Part shown: piece by piece, positions 7,974 through 17,200 of the stretch
How positions within the stretch are numbered: the stretch's first letter is position 1
Layout of the letters: every line of letters begins with the position of its first letter
From: Streptomyces sp. NBC_00525
GTDB lineage: Bacteria > Actinomycetota > Actinomycetes > Streptomycetales > Streptomycetaceae
Assembly (NCBI RefSeq): GCF_036346595.1
Contig: NZ_CP107834.1
Span: 4,960,001-5,024,000 of the forward strand
Direction of reading: 5' to 3'
Length of the DNA: 64,000 bases
Notes under the pieces: model-generated
The model's input: only the letters and a program-made list of their open reading frames with translations
The model's database searches: none
Told to the model about the DNA's origin: nothing
Program-made: the position numbers and the translations under genes

Positions 7974-8541
7974 TGAGCACCCTTTCGAGCAGTGTCACAT
8001 CTGGCTGGCCGCCGGCGGACTCGTCGCCGCCGGGCTGATGGATAGCGACGAGTCCGGCCTCGGCCAGGTCGGCAACGAGAATCCGGGCAACGCCGAGAGG
8101 GATCGAGAGGAGGGCCGAAATCTCGGCCACCGACTTGATCTCGAAGCACAGCCGGCAGATCCGCTGATGCTCGGGCAACTGCCCTTGCAGCCGGGACGGA
8201 TCAGCCGTGGTACTGACCAACGCCTCAATGGCGAGTTGGTAGCGCGGTCGGGTCCGGCCGCCTGTCATGGCGTACGGACGGACCAGTGGGTTGTGCGCGG
8301 CCGGAGCCGCCGGTTCGGGAGCCTGCCGCGGCTGCTGCACCGGCTGGATACGGGGCTCCTGCCGGGGCCAGTCGGAGCCGGGCGGCCCGTAATGCGGCTG
8401 CCCGTAGGGCCGGTAGGGCTGCTGAGGCTGCTGAGCGCCCTGTCTGCCGGGTGCGGAAGGGTAGTTGAAACGATCGTCCCCGTGCTCACCCGTTGCGTGC
8501 CGGTCACCGTCGTACCGGTGCCCGCCTGGGGGTGTACCCAC
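7954..8541 (-). CDS. Conservon DUF742 protein CvnC (second conservon)
   Basis: 195 residues from GTG, preceded by a strong GGAGGAGG. The first 85 residues are a low-complexity Pro/Gln/Tyr-rich stretch. The DUF742 domain follows (LVRPYAMTGGRTRPRYQLAIEALVS...), including the winged-helix-like SVAEISALLSIPLGVARILVADLAEAGLV. The domain matches the paralogue at 13295-13702 closely, but that copy has a much shorter N-terminal tail (about 28 residues). CvnC interacts with CvnD and CvnB in the conservon complex (family knowledge). It ends inside the cvnD start region, so the two are translationally coupled. Confidence 0.93.
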   Translation of the reverse strand: MGTPPGGHRYDGDRHATGEHGDDRFNYPSAPGRQGAQQPQQPYRPYGQPHYGPPGSDWPRQEPRIQPVQQPRQAPEPAAPAAHNPLVRPYAMTGGRTRPRYQLAIEALVSTTADPSRLQGQLPEHQRICRLCFEIKSVAEISALLSIPLGVARILVADLAEAGLVAIHQPGGDESAGGQPDVTLLERVLSGLRKL

Positions 8542-8585
8542 GATTCCTCCTCCGCCTGCCGGACCCGATCCCAGTGGGTCCGCGC

Positions 8586-8607
8586 CACCGCACCCTATGG
8601 TGCGGTG
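8586..8607 (-). terminator. Hairpin in the cvnB2-cvnC2 gap
   Basis: Perfect 9-bp stem CACCGCACC/GGTGCGGTG with a 4-base loop in the 99-base gap between cvnB and cvnC. There is no clear T-run on the minus strand, so it may be an mRNA processing or attenuation element inside the operon rather than a full terminator. The paired conservon has no equally good hairpin at this place. Confidence 0.4.
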
Positions 8608-8640
8608 ACGCGAAGCGCACTGTCTGGTTACTGGATAAGA

Positions 8641-9063
8641 CTAGTTAAGAAGACTTCCCTGGAGTTCGGCACGGAGGTCCGGCGTCAACACGCTGCCCGC
8701 ACGGTCGACCAGAAGGGCCATTTCGTACCCGATGAGGCCGATATCGGCGTCCGGGTGTGCGAGAACGGCCAAGGAAGAACCGTCGGATACGGACATGATG
8801 AAGAGGAATCCTCGCTCCATCTCCACAACCGTCTGATTCACCGCGCCGCCCTCGAAGATCCGCGAGGCGCCCGCGGTCAGCGAGGTCAGACCGGAGGCGA
8901 CCGCCGCCAGCTGGTCGGCGCGGTCGCGCGGGAAACCTTCGGACATCGCCAGCAGGAGTCCGTCGGCGGAGACCACCACCGTGTGCGACACCCCTGGGGT
9001 GTTCTCCACGAAGTTGGTGATCAACCAGTTCAGATTCTGCGCCGCCTGGCTCATCGGGCTCAC
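8641..9063 (-). CDS. Conservon roadblock/LC7 protein CvnB (second conservon)
   Basis: 140 residues. Roadblock/LC7 fold (MSQAAQNLNWLITNFVENTPGVSHTVVVSADGLLLAMSEGF), a dynein-light-chain-like domain that in MglB and CvnB regulates a partner GTPase. GTG at 9063 is chosen because AGGAG lies 7 bases upstream. The internal ATG at 9054 would be 16 bases away. The other conservon has the same arrangement with a TTG. The start lies just downstream of the cvnA stop, giving coupling. The 137 residues after the alternative start are almost identical to the paralogue. Confidence 0.93.
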   Translation of the reverse strand: MSPMSQAAQNLNWLITNFVENTPGVSHTVVVSADGLLLAMSEGFPRDRADQLAAVASGLTSLTAGASRIFEGGAVNQTVVEMERGFLFIMSVSDGSSLAVLAHPDADIGLIGYEMALLVDRAGSVLTPDLRAELQGSLLN

Positions 9064-9064
9064 A

Positions 9065-12000
9065 CTAACGCTCCTGGTTGTAGGTAGTACTTGTGTCCGC
9101 ACCCGCGTTGCGTCCCCGCAGGACACCGCGTCGCAGGTTGCTCAGCCTGCCACGCACGTCCTCCGGGGCGCGGGAGACCTGGGGGCCGTCCTGCTGGGTC
9201 TGCTCCGCCGTGCCCTCGACCAGATTGGCCTTGGGCACGCGCCGGGGCAGACCGGACGGGGTTATCCCGCCCGCCTTGGGCTCCCGGAGCTTCTCGGCCC
9301 GTTCCCAGCGCTCGTCGTTGGCCGAGCGCCAGTCGTCGGAACCGTCGGTTCCGTTGTTTCCCCCGGCGGCCTGCCGTGCCGGGTCGGGCCGCTGCGGCGG
9401 TTCCTGCCGCGCGTCCTCCCGCACGGGGCCGGGCCGGCTGTTGCCGCGGCCCGTGGGCTGCCAGTGCTGCTGGCTGCCCCGGCGCGGCAGACCGGCGTCG
9501 GTCAGCTCGTGGCCGGCGCTCGGAGCGGGGCCCGAACGCTCGAAGCCTACGCGTTCCCGCTCCTCGGCGGGGGCGCTCGCCGCAGATTCCGTTTCCGCCT
9601 GCGCGACCGGTTCGAAGCCACCCTGATACGCGCTCTGATCAGGCCACTCCTCCTGCTGGGGCTGGACGCCGTACTGCTCGTCATAGCCCTGCTCGGGGGT
9701 CTCGGGGGCCGCGTATGCCGCCTCCGCATAGCCGTTCTGGGGGGCGTCGTAGCCGGGCTGCGCGGCATAGCCCGCGCCGGCCGCGTACGGGTCGTAACCG
9801 CCCTCGTACGCGGCGCCCGGGTAGACCTCCTGACCGTTTCCGGCGTAGGGGTCCTGGCCGCCGACCGGGTACGCGTCCTGGCTGTTGGCCTGGTAGGGGT
9901 CCTGGCCGTTTCCGGCGTACGCGTCCTGGCCGTCGGCCGGGTAGGCGTCCTGGCCGTAGCCGGTCTCGGGGTACGCCTGCTGCTCGGGCTGCTGGTGCTG
10001 CGGCGGCTCCTGGCCCTGCTCCGGCTGCTGCGGGAACGGGCGGCGCTCACCGGCGCCCGTCTGGGCCTCCAGCGCCGCCCGGCGCTCCTCGCGGGCCAGC
10101 GAGCGGCCCACCGGGTCGAGCCGGCCGGTCTCCCCGGACGCCTCCTCGTAGCGCGAGTCGTCGAAGCCGAGCTCGGCCGCCGTGCGCAGCTGCTGGTGCG
10201 GCTGGGCGTCGAGGGCCTGCTGCGGGATGATCGAGGAGACGGTGAAGTCGTCCTGCTCCGGGGCCTCGCCGCCACCGCCGTGGGTGATCGCGTCCGGCAG
10301 CATGACCAGCGAGGTGGTGCCGGCCTGCTCGCCCGAGGGGCGCAGCTGGACGCGGATGCCGTGCCGGTCGGCGAGCCGGCCGACCACGAACAGGCCCATG
10401 CGCTGCGAGACGGCGGCGTCCACCGTCGGCGGGTTGGCCAGCTTGTGGTTGATGTCGGCGAAGTCCTCGGCGGTGAGGCCGATGCCCTTGTCGTGGATCT
10501 CGATCATCACCCGGCCGTCGGGCAGCCGGGTCGCGGTGACCCGCACCTTGGTCTGCGGCGAGGAGAACGTGGTGGCGTTCTCCAGCAGCTCGGCCAGCAG
10601 GTGCACGAGGTCGGTGACGGACTGGCCGTGGATCTCGGTCTCGGGGACGCCGGACAGCTCGATGCGCTCGTAGGACTCCACCTCGGACGAGGCGGCCCGC
10701 AACACGTCCACCAGCGGCACCGGCTGGTTCCAGCGGCGGCCGGGCTCCTCGCCGGCGAGGACGAGGAGGTTCTCGCCGTTGCGCCGCATACGGGTCGCCA
10801 GGTGGTCCAGCCGGAACAGGCTCTCCAGCTGGTCCGGGTCGGCCTCGTTGTTCTCCAGGTCGGTGATCAGGGTCAGCTGGCCCTCGATGAGCGACTGGTT
10901 GCGGCGCGAGAGGTTGGTGAAGATCGCGTTGACGTTGCCCCGGAGCATGGCCTGCTCAGCCGCGAGCCGGACCGCCTCCTGGTGGACCTGGTCGAAGGCG
11001 CGGGCGACCTCGCCGATCTCGTCGTGGGAGTTGATCGGGATCGGCTGCACCCGGGTGTCCACGCGGCCGGGGTCGGTGCGCGAGAGCTGGTCGACCAGTG
11101 CGGGCAGCCGCTGCTCGGCGATGCCGAAGGCGGCGGTGCGCAGCCGGCGCATCGAGCGGCTCATCTGGCGGGCCATGAGCCCGGCGACGACGAACGCGGC
11201 CAGCAGGGCGACGAGCACGATGGTGGCGTTGACGACGGCGTCGGTGCGGGCGTCGGAGGAGATCTCCGCCGCCTCCGTCACCGCCTTGTCGACCAGCTCG
11301 TCCTCGACGGTGGTGTAGCCGTCGAACTTGGCGGTCGCGGCGGCCATCCAGGTGTCGGGCGTGATGCCCTTGGCCTTCAGCTCCTCGGGGGAGCGGCCGA
11401 GACCGATCTCCTGGGCCATGCCGTCGTAGACCGAGCCGTCGATGGTGGGCGGGGCCACGAACGGCACCCCGGCCGCTTCGGCCTTCGCCTTGGCGGCCTT
11501 GAGGTCGGCGGCGCCGGCCGCGGCCTTGGCGCTCATGACCTTCTTCAGCCGGGCCGCGTCGGCCTCCGTACCGCCGGAGGTGAACTCGCCGAGGGCGATC
11601 TGCTCCAGGTAGTTGTACGAACCGAACGCCTTGACCTGGTCGTTGAACTTGGCCTCGTCCTTGCTGGGGCGGACCAGGAGGTGCATGCCGATGGAGCGCT
11701 GAAGCGATTCTGCAGCCTTGGCCAGCTCGATCGCGTAGACGGTACGGCCGTAGCTGGTGATGTTGCCGGTGCCCAGGCCCAGTTCGTTGCAGAACTCCAT
11801 CAGGGAGTGCTGGACCTGGACGTAGCCCTCCTCGGTCTTCACCGGGTCCATGGCCGCGCTGTAGGCCGCCTTGCGCAGCTGCGGGAGCTTGGGCTCCTCC
11901 AGCTTGAACAGCTTGAGGCGGCGCTGGAGGCCCTCCTTGGCCGGCATGCCCTTGACGGCCTCGTCGAACTTCTCGGCGGCGGCGTCGGTCGCGGCACGGG

Positions 12001-12382
12001 TCCGCGTGACGACCTCGTCCTCGCGTTCGTTCGACAGCAGCGGCTGCGCCGTGAGGTCGCGCTCGTTGAGCAGGGCCTGCCCGTACTCGGCGGCGGCCCG
12101 CACGATGAGCGCGGTCTTCTCCGCGTCCTGGGCCTCCTGCCAGGTGTTGATCGAGCCCTTCACCTGGAAGCCGCCCATGACCAGGCCGACCAGGGCGGGG
12201 ATGAGCAGGATCGCGTTCAGCCGGGTGGGCACCCGCCAGTTGCGCGGGGACAGCCGGCTGGTGCTGCCACCTGCGGGCAGTGCCCCTTCGGACACCTCGG
12301 CGGACGGCGCCGCGGCACGGGGCGGCGGGGTGAAGTTGCCCCGCTCCGCCTGCGCCGGGGAGCCCTCGTTGTTACGCCTCAC
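9065..12382 (-). CDS. Conservon sensor protein CvnA (histidine-kinase-like, second conservon)
   Basis: 1105 residues if started at the GTG giving (M)RRNNEGSPAQAERGNFTPPPR, the N-terminus common in CvnA proteins; an ATG 27 bases upstream is the alternative. Order: cytoplasmic tail; membrane helix (LNAILLIPALVGLVMGGF); extracytoplasmic nitrate/nitrite-sensor-like helical domain of about 270 residues; second helix (IVLVALLAAFVVAGLMA); HAMP linker; dimerisation helix with LFRLDHLATRMRRNGEN; HATPase domain (N box ELLENATTFSSP, G box DKGIGL); then about 350 disordered Pro/Gln/Tyr-rich residues with tandem GQDxYxxN repeats; and a conserved tail with GLPRRVPKANLV and SRAPEDVRGRLSNLRRG. It starts the operon cvnA-B-C-D. 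No response-regulator gene is nearby, as usual for conservons. Confidence 0.93.
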   Translation of the reverse strand: MRRNNEGSPAQAERGNFTPPPRAAAPSAEVSEGALPAGGSTSRLSPRNWRVPTRLNAILLIPALVGLVMGGFQVKGSINTWQEAQDAEKTALIVRAAAEYGQALLNERDLTAQPLLSNEREDEVVTRTRAATDAAAEKFDEAVKGMPAKEGLQRRLKLFKLEEPKLPQLRKAAYSAAMDPVKTEEGYVQVQHSLMEFCNELGLGTGNITSYGRTVYAIELAKAAESLQRSIGMHLLVRPSKDEAKFNDQVKAFGSYNYLEQIALGEFTSGGTEADAARLKKVMSAKAAAGAADLKAAKAKAEAAGVPFVAPPTIDGSVYDGMAQEIGLGRSPEELKAKGITPDTWMAAATAKFDGYTTVEDELVDKAVTEAAEISSDARTDAVVNATIVLVALLAAFVVAGLMARQMSRSMRRLRTAAFGIAEQRLPALVDQLSRTDPGRVDTRVQPIPINSHDEIGEVARAFDQVHQEAVRLAAEQAMLRGNVNAIFTNLSRRNQSLIEGQLTLITDLENNEADPDQLESLFRLDHLATRMRRNGENLLVLAGEEPGRRWNQPVPLVDVLRAASSEVESYERIELSGVPETEIHGQSVTDLVHLLAELLENATTFSSPQTKVRVTATRLPDGRVMIEIHDKGIGLTAEDFADINHKLANPPTVDAAVSQRMGLFVVGRLADRHGIRVQLRPSGEQAGTTSLVMLPDAITHGGGGEAPEQDDFTVSSIIPQQALDAQPHQQLRTAAELGFDDSRYEEASGETGRLDPVGRSLAREERRAALEAQTGAGERRPFPQQPEQGQEPPQHQQPEQQAYPETGYGQDAYPADGQDAYAGNGQDPYQANSQDAYPVGGQDPYAGNGQEVYPGAAYEGGYDPYAAGAGYAAQPGYDAPQNGYAEAAYAAPETPEQGYDEQYGVQPQQEEWPDQSAYQGGFEPVAQAETESAASAPAEERERVGFERSGPAPSAGHELTDAGLPRRGSQQHWQPTGRGNSRPGPVREDARQEPPQRPDPARQAAGGNNGTDGSDDWRSANDERWERAEKLREPKAGGITPSGLPRRVPKANLVEGTAEQTQQDGPQVSRAPEDVRGRLSNLRRGVLRGRNAGADTSTTYNQER
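9850..9966 (-). repeat. 24-bp tandem repeats inside cvnA2
   Basis: About five units of roughly 24 bases encode an 8-residue repeat of the form GQDxYxxN (GQDAYPAD, GQDAYAGN, GQDPYQAN, SQDAYPVG, GQDPYAGN). The other CvnA lacks this array, so it is copy-specific and may vary in length between strains. Confidence 0.8.
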
Positions 12383-12456
12383 TCGACCAACAACCTCTCG
12401 GCTCGGCACCTACGCTGTGCCGTTTTTTCGTTCAGGGCCGTACTACTCGGGAGTCG

Positions 12457-12471
12457 GTGGAATTGCAGCAC
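12457..12471 (-). promoter_or_regulatory. Shared element upstream of cvnA2 (copy 1)
   Basis: GTGGAATTGCAGCAC on the plus strand, about 75 bases before the cvnA start. A 14/15 identical copy lies at 18099-18113 before the other cvnA. It is the longest match I see between the two upstream regions and is a candidate binding site or core promoter element. Confidence 0.5.
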
Positions 12472-12550
12472 GGCCCGGGGCCGCGTTCCAAACAGTCGGA
12501 ATCAGCGATTCCGAGTGGCTCACGCCTCAGATAAATCGGGCATAAAGAGC

Positions 12551-12574
12551 GAGCCCCGCCAAAAGGCGGGGCTC
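12551..12574 (-). terminator. Terminator of the first conservon
   Basis: Perfect 10-bp stem GAGCCCCGCC/GGCGGGGCTC with a four-base loop. Read on the minus strand it is followed by GCTCTTTAT, a short T-rich stretch. It lies 155 bases after the cvnD1 stop. Confidence 0.8.
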
Positions 12575-12650
12575 ATGTGAGCGCAGTGACACCGCTCGTA
12601 CGCATCCGGTGTCGATTGCGGGGCAATTCTCTTTCGAAACGTTATGAATG

Positions 12651-12688
12651 CGGGGGCGGATCGTGTCAAAGGACACAGCCCGCCCCCG
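12651..12688 (-). terminator. Two-part hairpin after cvnD1
   Basis: Outer stem CGGGGGCGG/CCGCCCCCG (9 bp) encloses an inner stem GTGTC-AAAG-GACAC. With the hairpin 80 bases further on, it forms a double transcription stop that separates the two conservons. Confidence 0.65.
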
Positions 12689-12729
12689 TGTGACTACGGT
12701 AACTGCCGTACCCAGGTACCGACTTGCGG

Positions 12730-13314
12730 CTACTTGAGGCGGGCCATCAGCGCATGCTCGACGAGCGTGATCAGACCGCTCTTCGCGTCCGCGCGGTGCC
12801 GCGCGTCCGTGGTGATGATCGGGGTGTCGGGTCCGATCTGGAGCGCCTCGCGCACCTCGTCGGGGGTGTAGGGCTGGTGTCCGTCGAAGCCGTTGAGGGC
12901 GATGACGAACGGCAGCCCGCTGTTCTCGAAGTAGTCGACGGCCGGGAAGCAGTCGGCGAGCCGGCGGGTGTCGACCAGCACGACGGCGCCGATGGCGCCG
13001 CGTACCAGGTCGTCCCACATGAACCAGAAGCGGTCCTGGCCCGGCGTACCGAAGAGGTACAGGATCAGGTCCTGGTCGAGCGTGATGCGGCCGAAGTCCA
13101 TCGCCACCGTGGTGGTGGTCTTGCCACCGGTGTGCGTCAGGTCGTCGATGCCCGCCGAGGCGGACGTCATCACGGCTTCGGTGCGCAGCGGATTGATCTC
13201 CGAGACGGCACCGACAAACGTGGTCTTGCCCACGCCGAACCCACCGGCCACGACGATCTTCGCCGAGGTGGTGGCCCGAGTCGCCGCGCCGCCGTTAGAG
13301 CTTGCGAAGTCCAC
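12730..13314 (-). CDS. Conservon GTPase CvnD (first conservon)
   Basis: 194 residues, Ras-like GTPase with P-loop GGFGVGKTT and FGTPGQDRF. It is nearly identical to the other CvnD; the main differences are in the first 15 residues, Asp/Gly in the HTGxK loop, and a few positions near the C-terminus. It overlaps the cvnC end by 20 bases, exactly as in the other operon. Such similarity is greater than between the two CvnA or CvnC proteins and suggests either strong functional constraint or gene conversion between the copies. Confidence 0.95.
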   Translation of the reverse strand: MDFASSNGGAATRATTSAKIVVAGGFGVGKTTFVGAVSEINPLRTEAVMTSASAGIDDLTHTGGKTTTTVAMDFGRITLDQDLILYLFGTPGQDRFWFMWDDLVRGAIGAVVLVDTRRLADCFPAVDYFENSGLPFVIALNGFDGHQPYTPDEVREALQIGPDTPIITTDARHRADAKSGLITLVEHALMARLK

Positions 13315-13702
13315 TGAGCACCCTTTCGAGCAGTGTCACATCCGGCGCGCCGCCGGCCTCTCCATTGCCCGGCTGGTGGATGGCCACCATGCCGGCTTCC
13401 GCCAGGTCCGCCACGAGAATCCGCGCCACACCGAGGGGCATCGACAGCAGGGCCGAGACCTCGGCCACCGACTTGACCTCGCGGCACAGATGACAGATCC
13501 GCTGATGCTCGGGCAGCAGCGTCCCCATGTGCGCGGGATCGGCCGTGGTGCTGACCAGGGCCTCTATCGCTAGCTGGTAGCGCGGTCGGGTCCGGCCGCC
13601 GGTCATGGCGTACGGACGGACCAGCGGCTGGTCGCCCTCACTGTCGTACGACGCGTGACTGGACGCGCCGTACGGATCGGGTGAGGCGGGTGGCGGGGTC
13701 AT
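13295..13702 (-). CDS. Conservon DUF742 protein CvnC (first conservon)
   Basis: 135 residues; ATG with GGAGG 5 bases upstream. After a short N-terminal tail (about 28 residues) the DUF742 domain starts at LVRPYAMTGGRTRPRYQLAIEALVSTTADP and ends with DVTLLERVLSGLRKL. It is about 60 residues shorter than the CvnC of the second conservon, all of the difference lying in the disordered N-terminal tail. It is expected to bridge CvnB and CvnD in the membrane-associated conservon complex. Confidence 0.93.
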   Translation of the reverse strand: MTPPPASPDPYGASSHASYDSEGDQPLVRPYAMTGGRTRPRYQLAIEALVSTTADPAHMGTLLPEHQRICHLCREVKSVAEVSALLSMPLGVARILVADLAEAGMVAIHQPGNGEAGGAPDVTLLERVLSGLRKL

Positions 13703-13832
13703 GAATCCTCCGGGCGTGACAGCAGGGTGTCGGCTTGCCGTCTGAAGGGGCCGGTGGGGGGCTGTAAGCGGCCGGACGGGCGAGGGTTGAGTGTTTCCTG
13801 AATGATCGTCTGTGTCACTGGTTCACGGTCGC

Positions 13833-14255
13833 CTAGTGGAGCAGGCTGCCCTGGAGCTCCGCACGGAGGTCCGGGGTCAGGACGGTGCCCGCCCGGTCCA
13901 CCAGCAGAGCCATCTCGTAGCCGACCAGGCCGATGTCGGCGTCCGGGTGGGCCAGCACGGCCAGCGAGGAGCCATCCGAGATGGACATCAGGAACAGGAA
14001 GCCCCGTTCCATCTCGACCACTGTCTGGCTGACGGCGCCGCCCTCGAAGATGCGGGAGGCACCCGCCGTCAGCGAGGTCAGTCCGGACGCGACGGCCGCC
14101 AGCTGGTCGGCGCGGTCGCGCGGGAAACCTTCGGACATCGCCAGCAGCAGGCCATCCGCCGAGACCACCACCGTGTGCGACACCCCTGGGGTGTTGTCCA
14201 CGAAGTTGGTGATCAGCCAGTTCAGATTCTGCGCGGCCTGACTCATCGGGCTCAA
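13833..14255 (-). CDS. Conservon roadblock/LC7 protein CvnB (first conservon)
   Basis: 140 residues. Roadblock/LC7 domain almost identical to the other CvnB. A TTG start at 14255 is chosen because AGGAG lies 6 bases before it and the other conservon has a GTG at the corresponding position; the ATG nine bases downstream is the alternative. The TTG begins just after the cvnA stop codon, so the ribosome can reinitiate. Expected role: regulator or scaffold of the CvnD GTPase. Confidence 0.92.
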   Translation of the reverse strand: MSPMSQAAQNLNWLITNFVDNTPGVSHTVVVSADGLLLAMSEGFPRDRADQLAAVASGLTSLTAGASRIFEGGAVSQTVVEMERGFLFLMSISDGSSLAVLAHPDADIGLVGYEMALLVDRAGTVLTPDLRAELQGSLLH

Positions 14256-17200
14256 CTAACGCTCCTCATGGTGAGTAGGGCCGAGGGGGAAACTTCCGGT
14301 CTGGCCGCTCCCCGCCTGGCGCCCCTGCTGGATGCCCCGGCGGAGATTGGTCAGACGCCCGCGTACATCATCGGGCGCCCGCGAGACCTGCGGGCCGGAC
14401 TGATGGTTCTGCTGCTGGGCGGTACCCGGCACCAGGTTGGCGCGCGGGACCCGCCGAGGCAGACCGGATGTGGTGATTCCGCCCGCTGCGGGCTTCTTCA
14501 CACGCTCCGCCTGCCGGACGATCTCGTCGTTCGGCGAGGCGCGCCAGGCGCTCGTCGCACCGCTGTCCCCGAGCGTCCGCTGCGGCTGCGGCGCGGGAGC
14601 CGGCGGCTCCTGCACGGGCTGCGACGGGACCTCCTGGGACCGCTCCGGTGCGGCGGGCGGCTGCTGCGGGGCCCCCGGCTGCGGACCGCGGAACCAGTTG
14701 GTCTCCAGCGTGTCGTACAGCGGGGTGCGGCCGTCGCCGGGCCCGGAGGCCGGCGGCAGCGCTTCGGGCTGCTGCGGCTGCTGCGGCAGCGCCGGACGGA
14801 ACGGGGCCTCGGGGGCCGGGGCCGCCATGGGCGGACGCGGCGCGCCGAAGTCCTGCCCGTCGCGCGGCCGGGGCGCCGGCTGCTGCGGGGCGCCGAAGTC
14901 CGGACGGGCGAACTGCGAGGTGCTCGTCAGGTCCGGGCTCTGCGGGCCGTTGCCGTACGAGCCGGTGTGCTGCTGCTGCGGCGGCTGCTGCGGGCCGTTC
15001 GGCCGGCCGGGCGCCGGGGCCGAGAAGTCCGGCCGGGCGAACTCCGCGGTGGCACCGGGCCCCTGACGGTCGTCCGCCGGGGACTGCGGGCCGGCCGGCC
15101 GGCGGAAGGCGCCGGTGTTCTCCGACTCCTCGTGGCCGCGCGGCGCGTCGGTGCCCCAACTCGTCGTCTGGGGGCGCTGCGGGGCCGGGAAGCCGTTGTC
15201 CTGGCCGCCTGCGGCCGGGGTGCCGCCGGGCAGTTCGGCGCGCGGGCCGCCCACGGGCGGGAGCCGGCGCTCGTCCTGGGCCGGGCCGCGCGGCGCGTCG
15301 AAGGCACCGCGGCCGTCCTGGCCGCCCTGGTCGAACCGGGGCTGCTGGGGCTGCGGGTGCGGGACCTGCCGGGCGGGACCGCTCGGCTCGGGGCGCCGCT
15401 GGTCGAACAGGCTGGGCCGGTTCGCGTCGCCGCCGCCGTCGCCCCGGGCGCCGAGCCGGGCACCGCCGAACGCACCGGCGAGGCCGCCGCCCTGACGGGG
15501 GCCGTCCTGGGCCGGGCGGCCCTGCGGGTTCTGGAACGCCGACTCCTGCGCGCCCGGTCCGCCCGGCGGGTTCGGGCGGTTGCCGTCGCGGGAGGGCAGC
15601 GCGGCGCGGGGGCCGCTGCCGGGCGCGACCTGGCCGCGCTGGGGGCCGCCGGGGCCGCTGACGGCCCGGCCCTGCTGGCCGGGGCCGCCGTTGCCGCCCG
15701 CGAGCAGCCCGCCGGGGGCCTGCTGGCCGGGCGCCTGCTTCGGGGCCGGCTGCTTGCCGCCGTGCGCGACGTCGACCGGGAGCATGACCAGCGCGGTGGT
15801 GCCGCCCGAGTCGGAGGGGCGCAGCTGGATGCGGATGCCGTGACGCAGGGAGAGCCGGCCGACCACGAACAGACCCATGCGGCGGGAGACGGAGACGTCC
15901 ACGGTGGGCGGCGAGGCGAGCCGCTCGTTGATCGCCGCCAGGTCCTCCGGGGACAGGCCGATGCCGGTGTCGTGGATCTCGACGAGCACCCGGCCGTCGG
16001 GCAGCGCGTGACCGGTGACCCGGACCTTCGTCTGCGGCGAGGAGAACGAGGTGGCGTTCTCCAGCAGCTCGGCGAGCAGGTGCACGAGGTCGTTGACGAC
16101 CCGGCCGGCGACCTCGGTGGCGGGCACCGCGGCCAGTTCGATGCGCTCGTACTGCTCCACCTCGGACGCGGCGGCGCGGAGCACGTCGACGAGCGGAACG
16201 GGCCGGGTCCAGCGGCGGCCCGGCTCCTCGCCCGCGAGGACGAGGAGGTTTTCGCCGTTCCGGCGCATTCGGGTCGCGAGGTGGTCGAGCTTGAAGAGCG
16301 AGGACAGCTGGTCCGGGTCGGCCTCGCGCGACTCCAGCTCGGAGATGAGCGAGAGCTGGCGCTGGATGAGGCCCTGCGACCGGCGCGAGAGGTTGGTGAA
16401 CATCGCGTTGACGTTGCCCCGCAGCAGGGCCTGCTCGGCGGCGAGCCGGACCGCCTCGCGGTGCACGTCGTCGAAGGCCGCGGCCACCTTCCCGATCTCG
16501 TCGCGGGAGTGGACGCCGACCGACTCGACGGAGGTGTCCACGTCCTGCGGGTCGGACTCGGAGAGCTGCTTGACCAGCTCGGGCAGGCGGTCCTGGGCGA
16601 CGCGGGTCGCGGTGTCCTGGAGACGGCGCAGCGAGCGGATCATGGACCGGGCCACCACGAAGGCGCCGACCAGAGAGACGCCGAGGACGAGCAGGATCAG
16701 CGCACCGGAGATGATCGCCTCGCGCTGCGACTCGTCGCGCAGCTCGCGGGCCTTGCTCTCCATGTCGCTGAGCAGGGTCTCCTCGACCAGCTTCATGGCG
16801 TTGATCTTGGTGGTGTCCTGGTCGTACCAGTTCATGTACGAACGGCGCGAGGAGGGACCGCTCACGGCGGTCGGGTTCTCCAGCATCTTCTTGGCGTACG
16901 TCTCCGCCGCCTTGATGTCCGGATGTCCGCCCTGCAGCGACGCGGTCAGCTGCTCGGCGTTCTGGCCGGTGGAGGAGTAGATCGTGGTGAACGTGGTGGT
17001 GGCGGCGGCTTCCTTGCGCTGCGCGGCCTGCCCGTACTGCTGGTCGTTGCGGTCGAGGTCGGGCTTCTGTTCGTCGTTGGTCGGCAGTGCGGCGGCGATG
17101 ACCGCGCGCTGGATCGAGGCGTACTCCTTGGCGGAGGAGAACGCCGCGAGCGCACGGGTCCGCTTGATCATCTCGGGGCTGCTGGTCGCCTGCGCCATGT

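Larger units (their letters stand above)
12383..12729. other. Gap between the two conservons
   Basis: 347 bases without a gene. From the minus-strand view it holds two hairpins ending the first conservon (12551-12574 and 12651-12688), followed by the promoter region of the second cvnA with a 15-base element (12457-12471) shared with the upstream region of the other cvnA. An AGAGGTTG stands 11 bases before the GTG in both operons. Confidence 0.75.

Noticed and set aside
8981..12580. Plus-strand open frame of 1199 residues opposite cvnA2
   Set aside because: It is a high-GC shadow frame of the real minus-strand gene; its translation is Arg/Gly/Leu/Val-rich low-complexity sequence with no domain.
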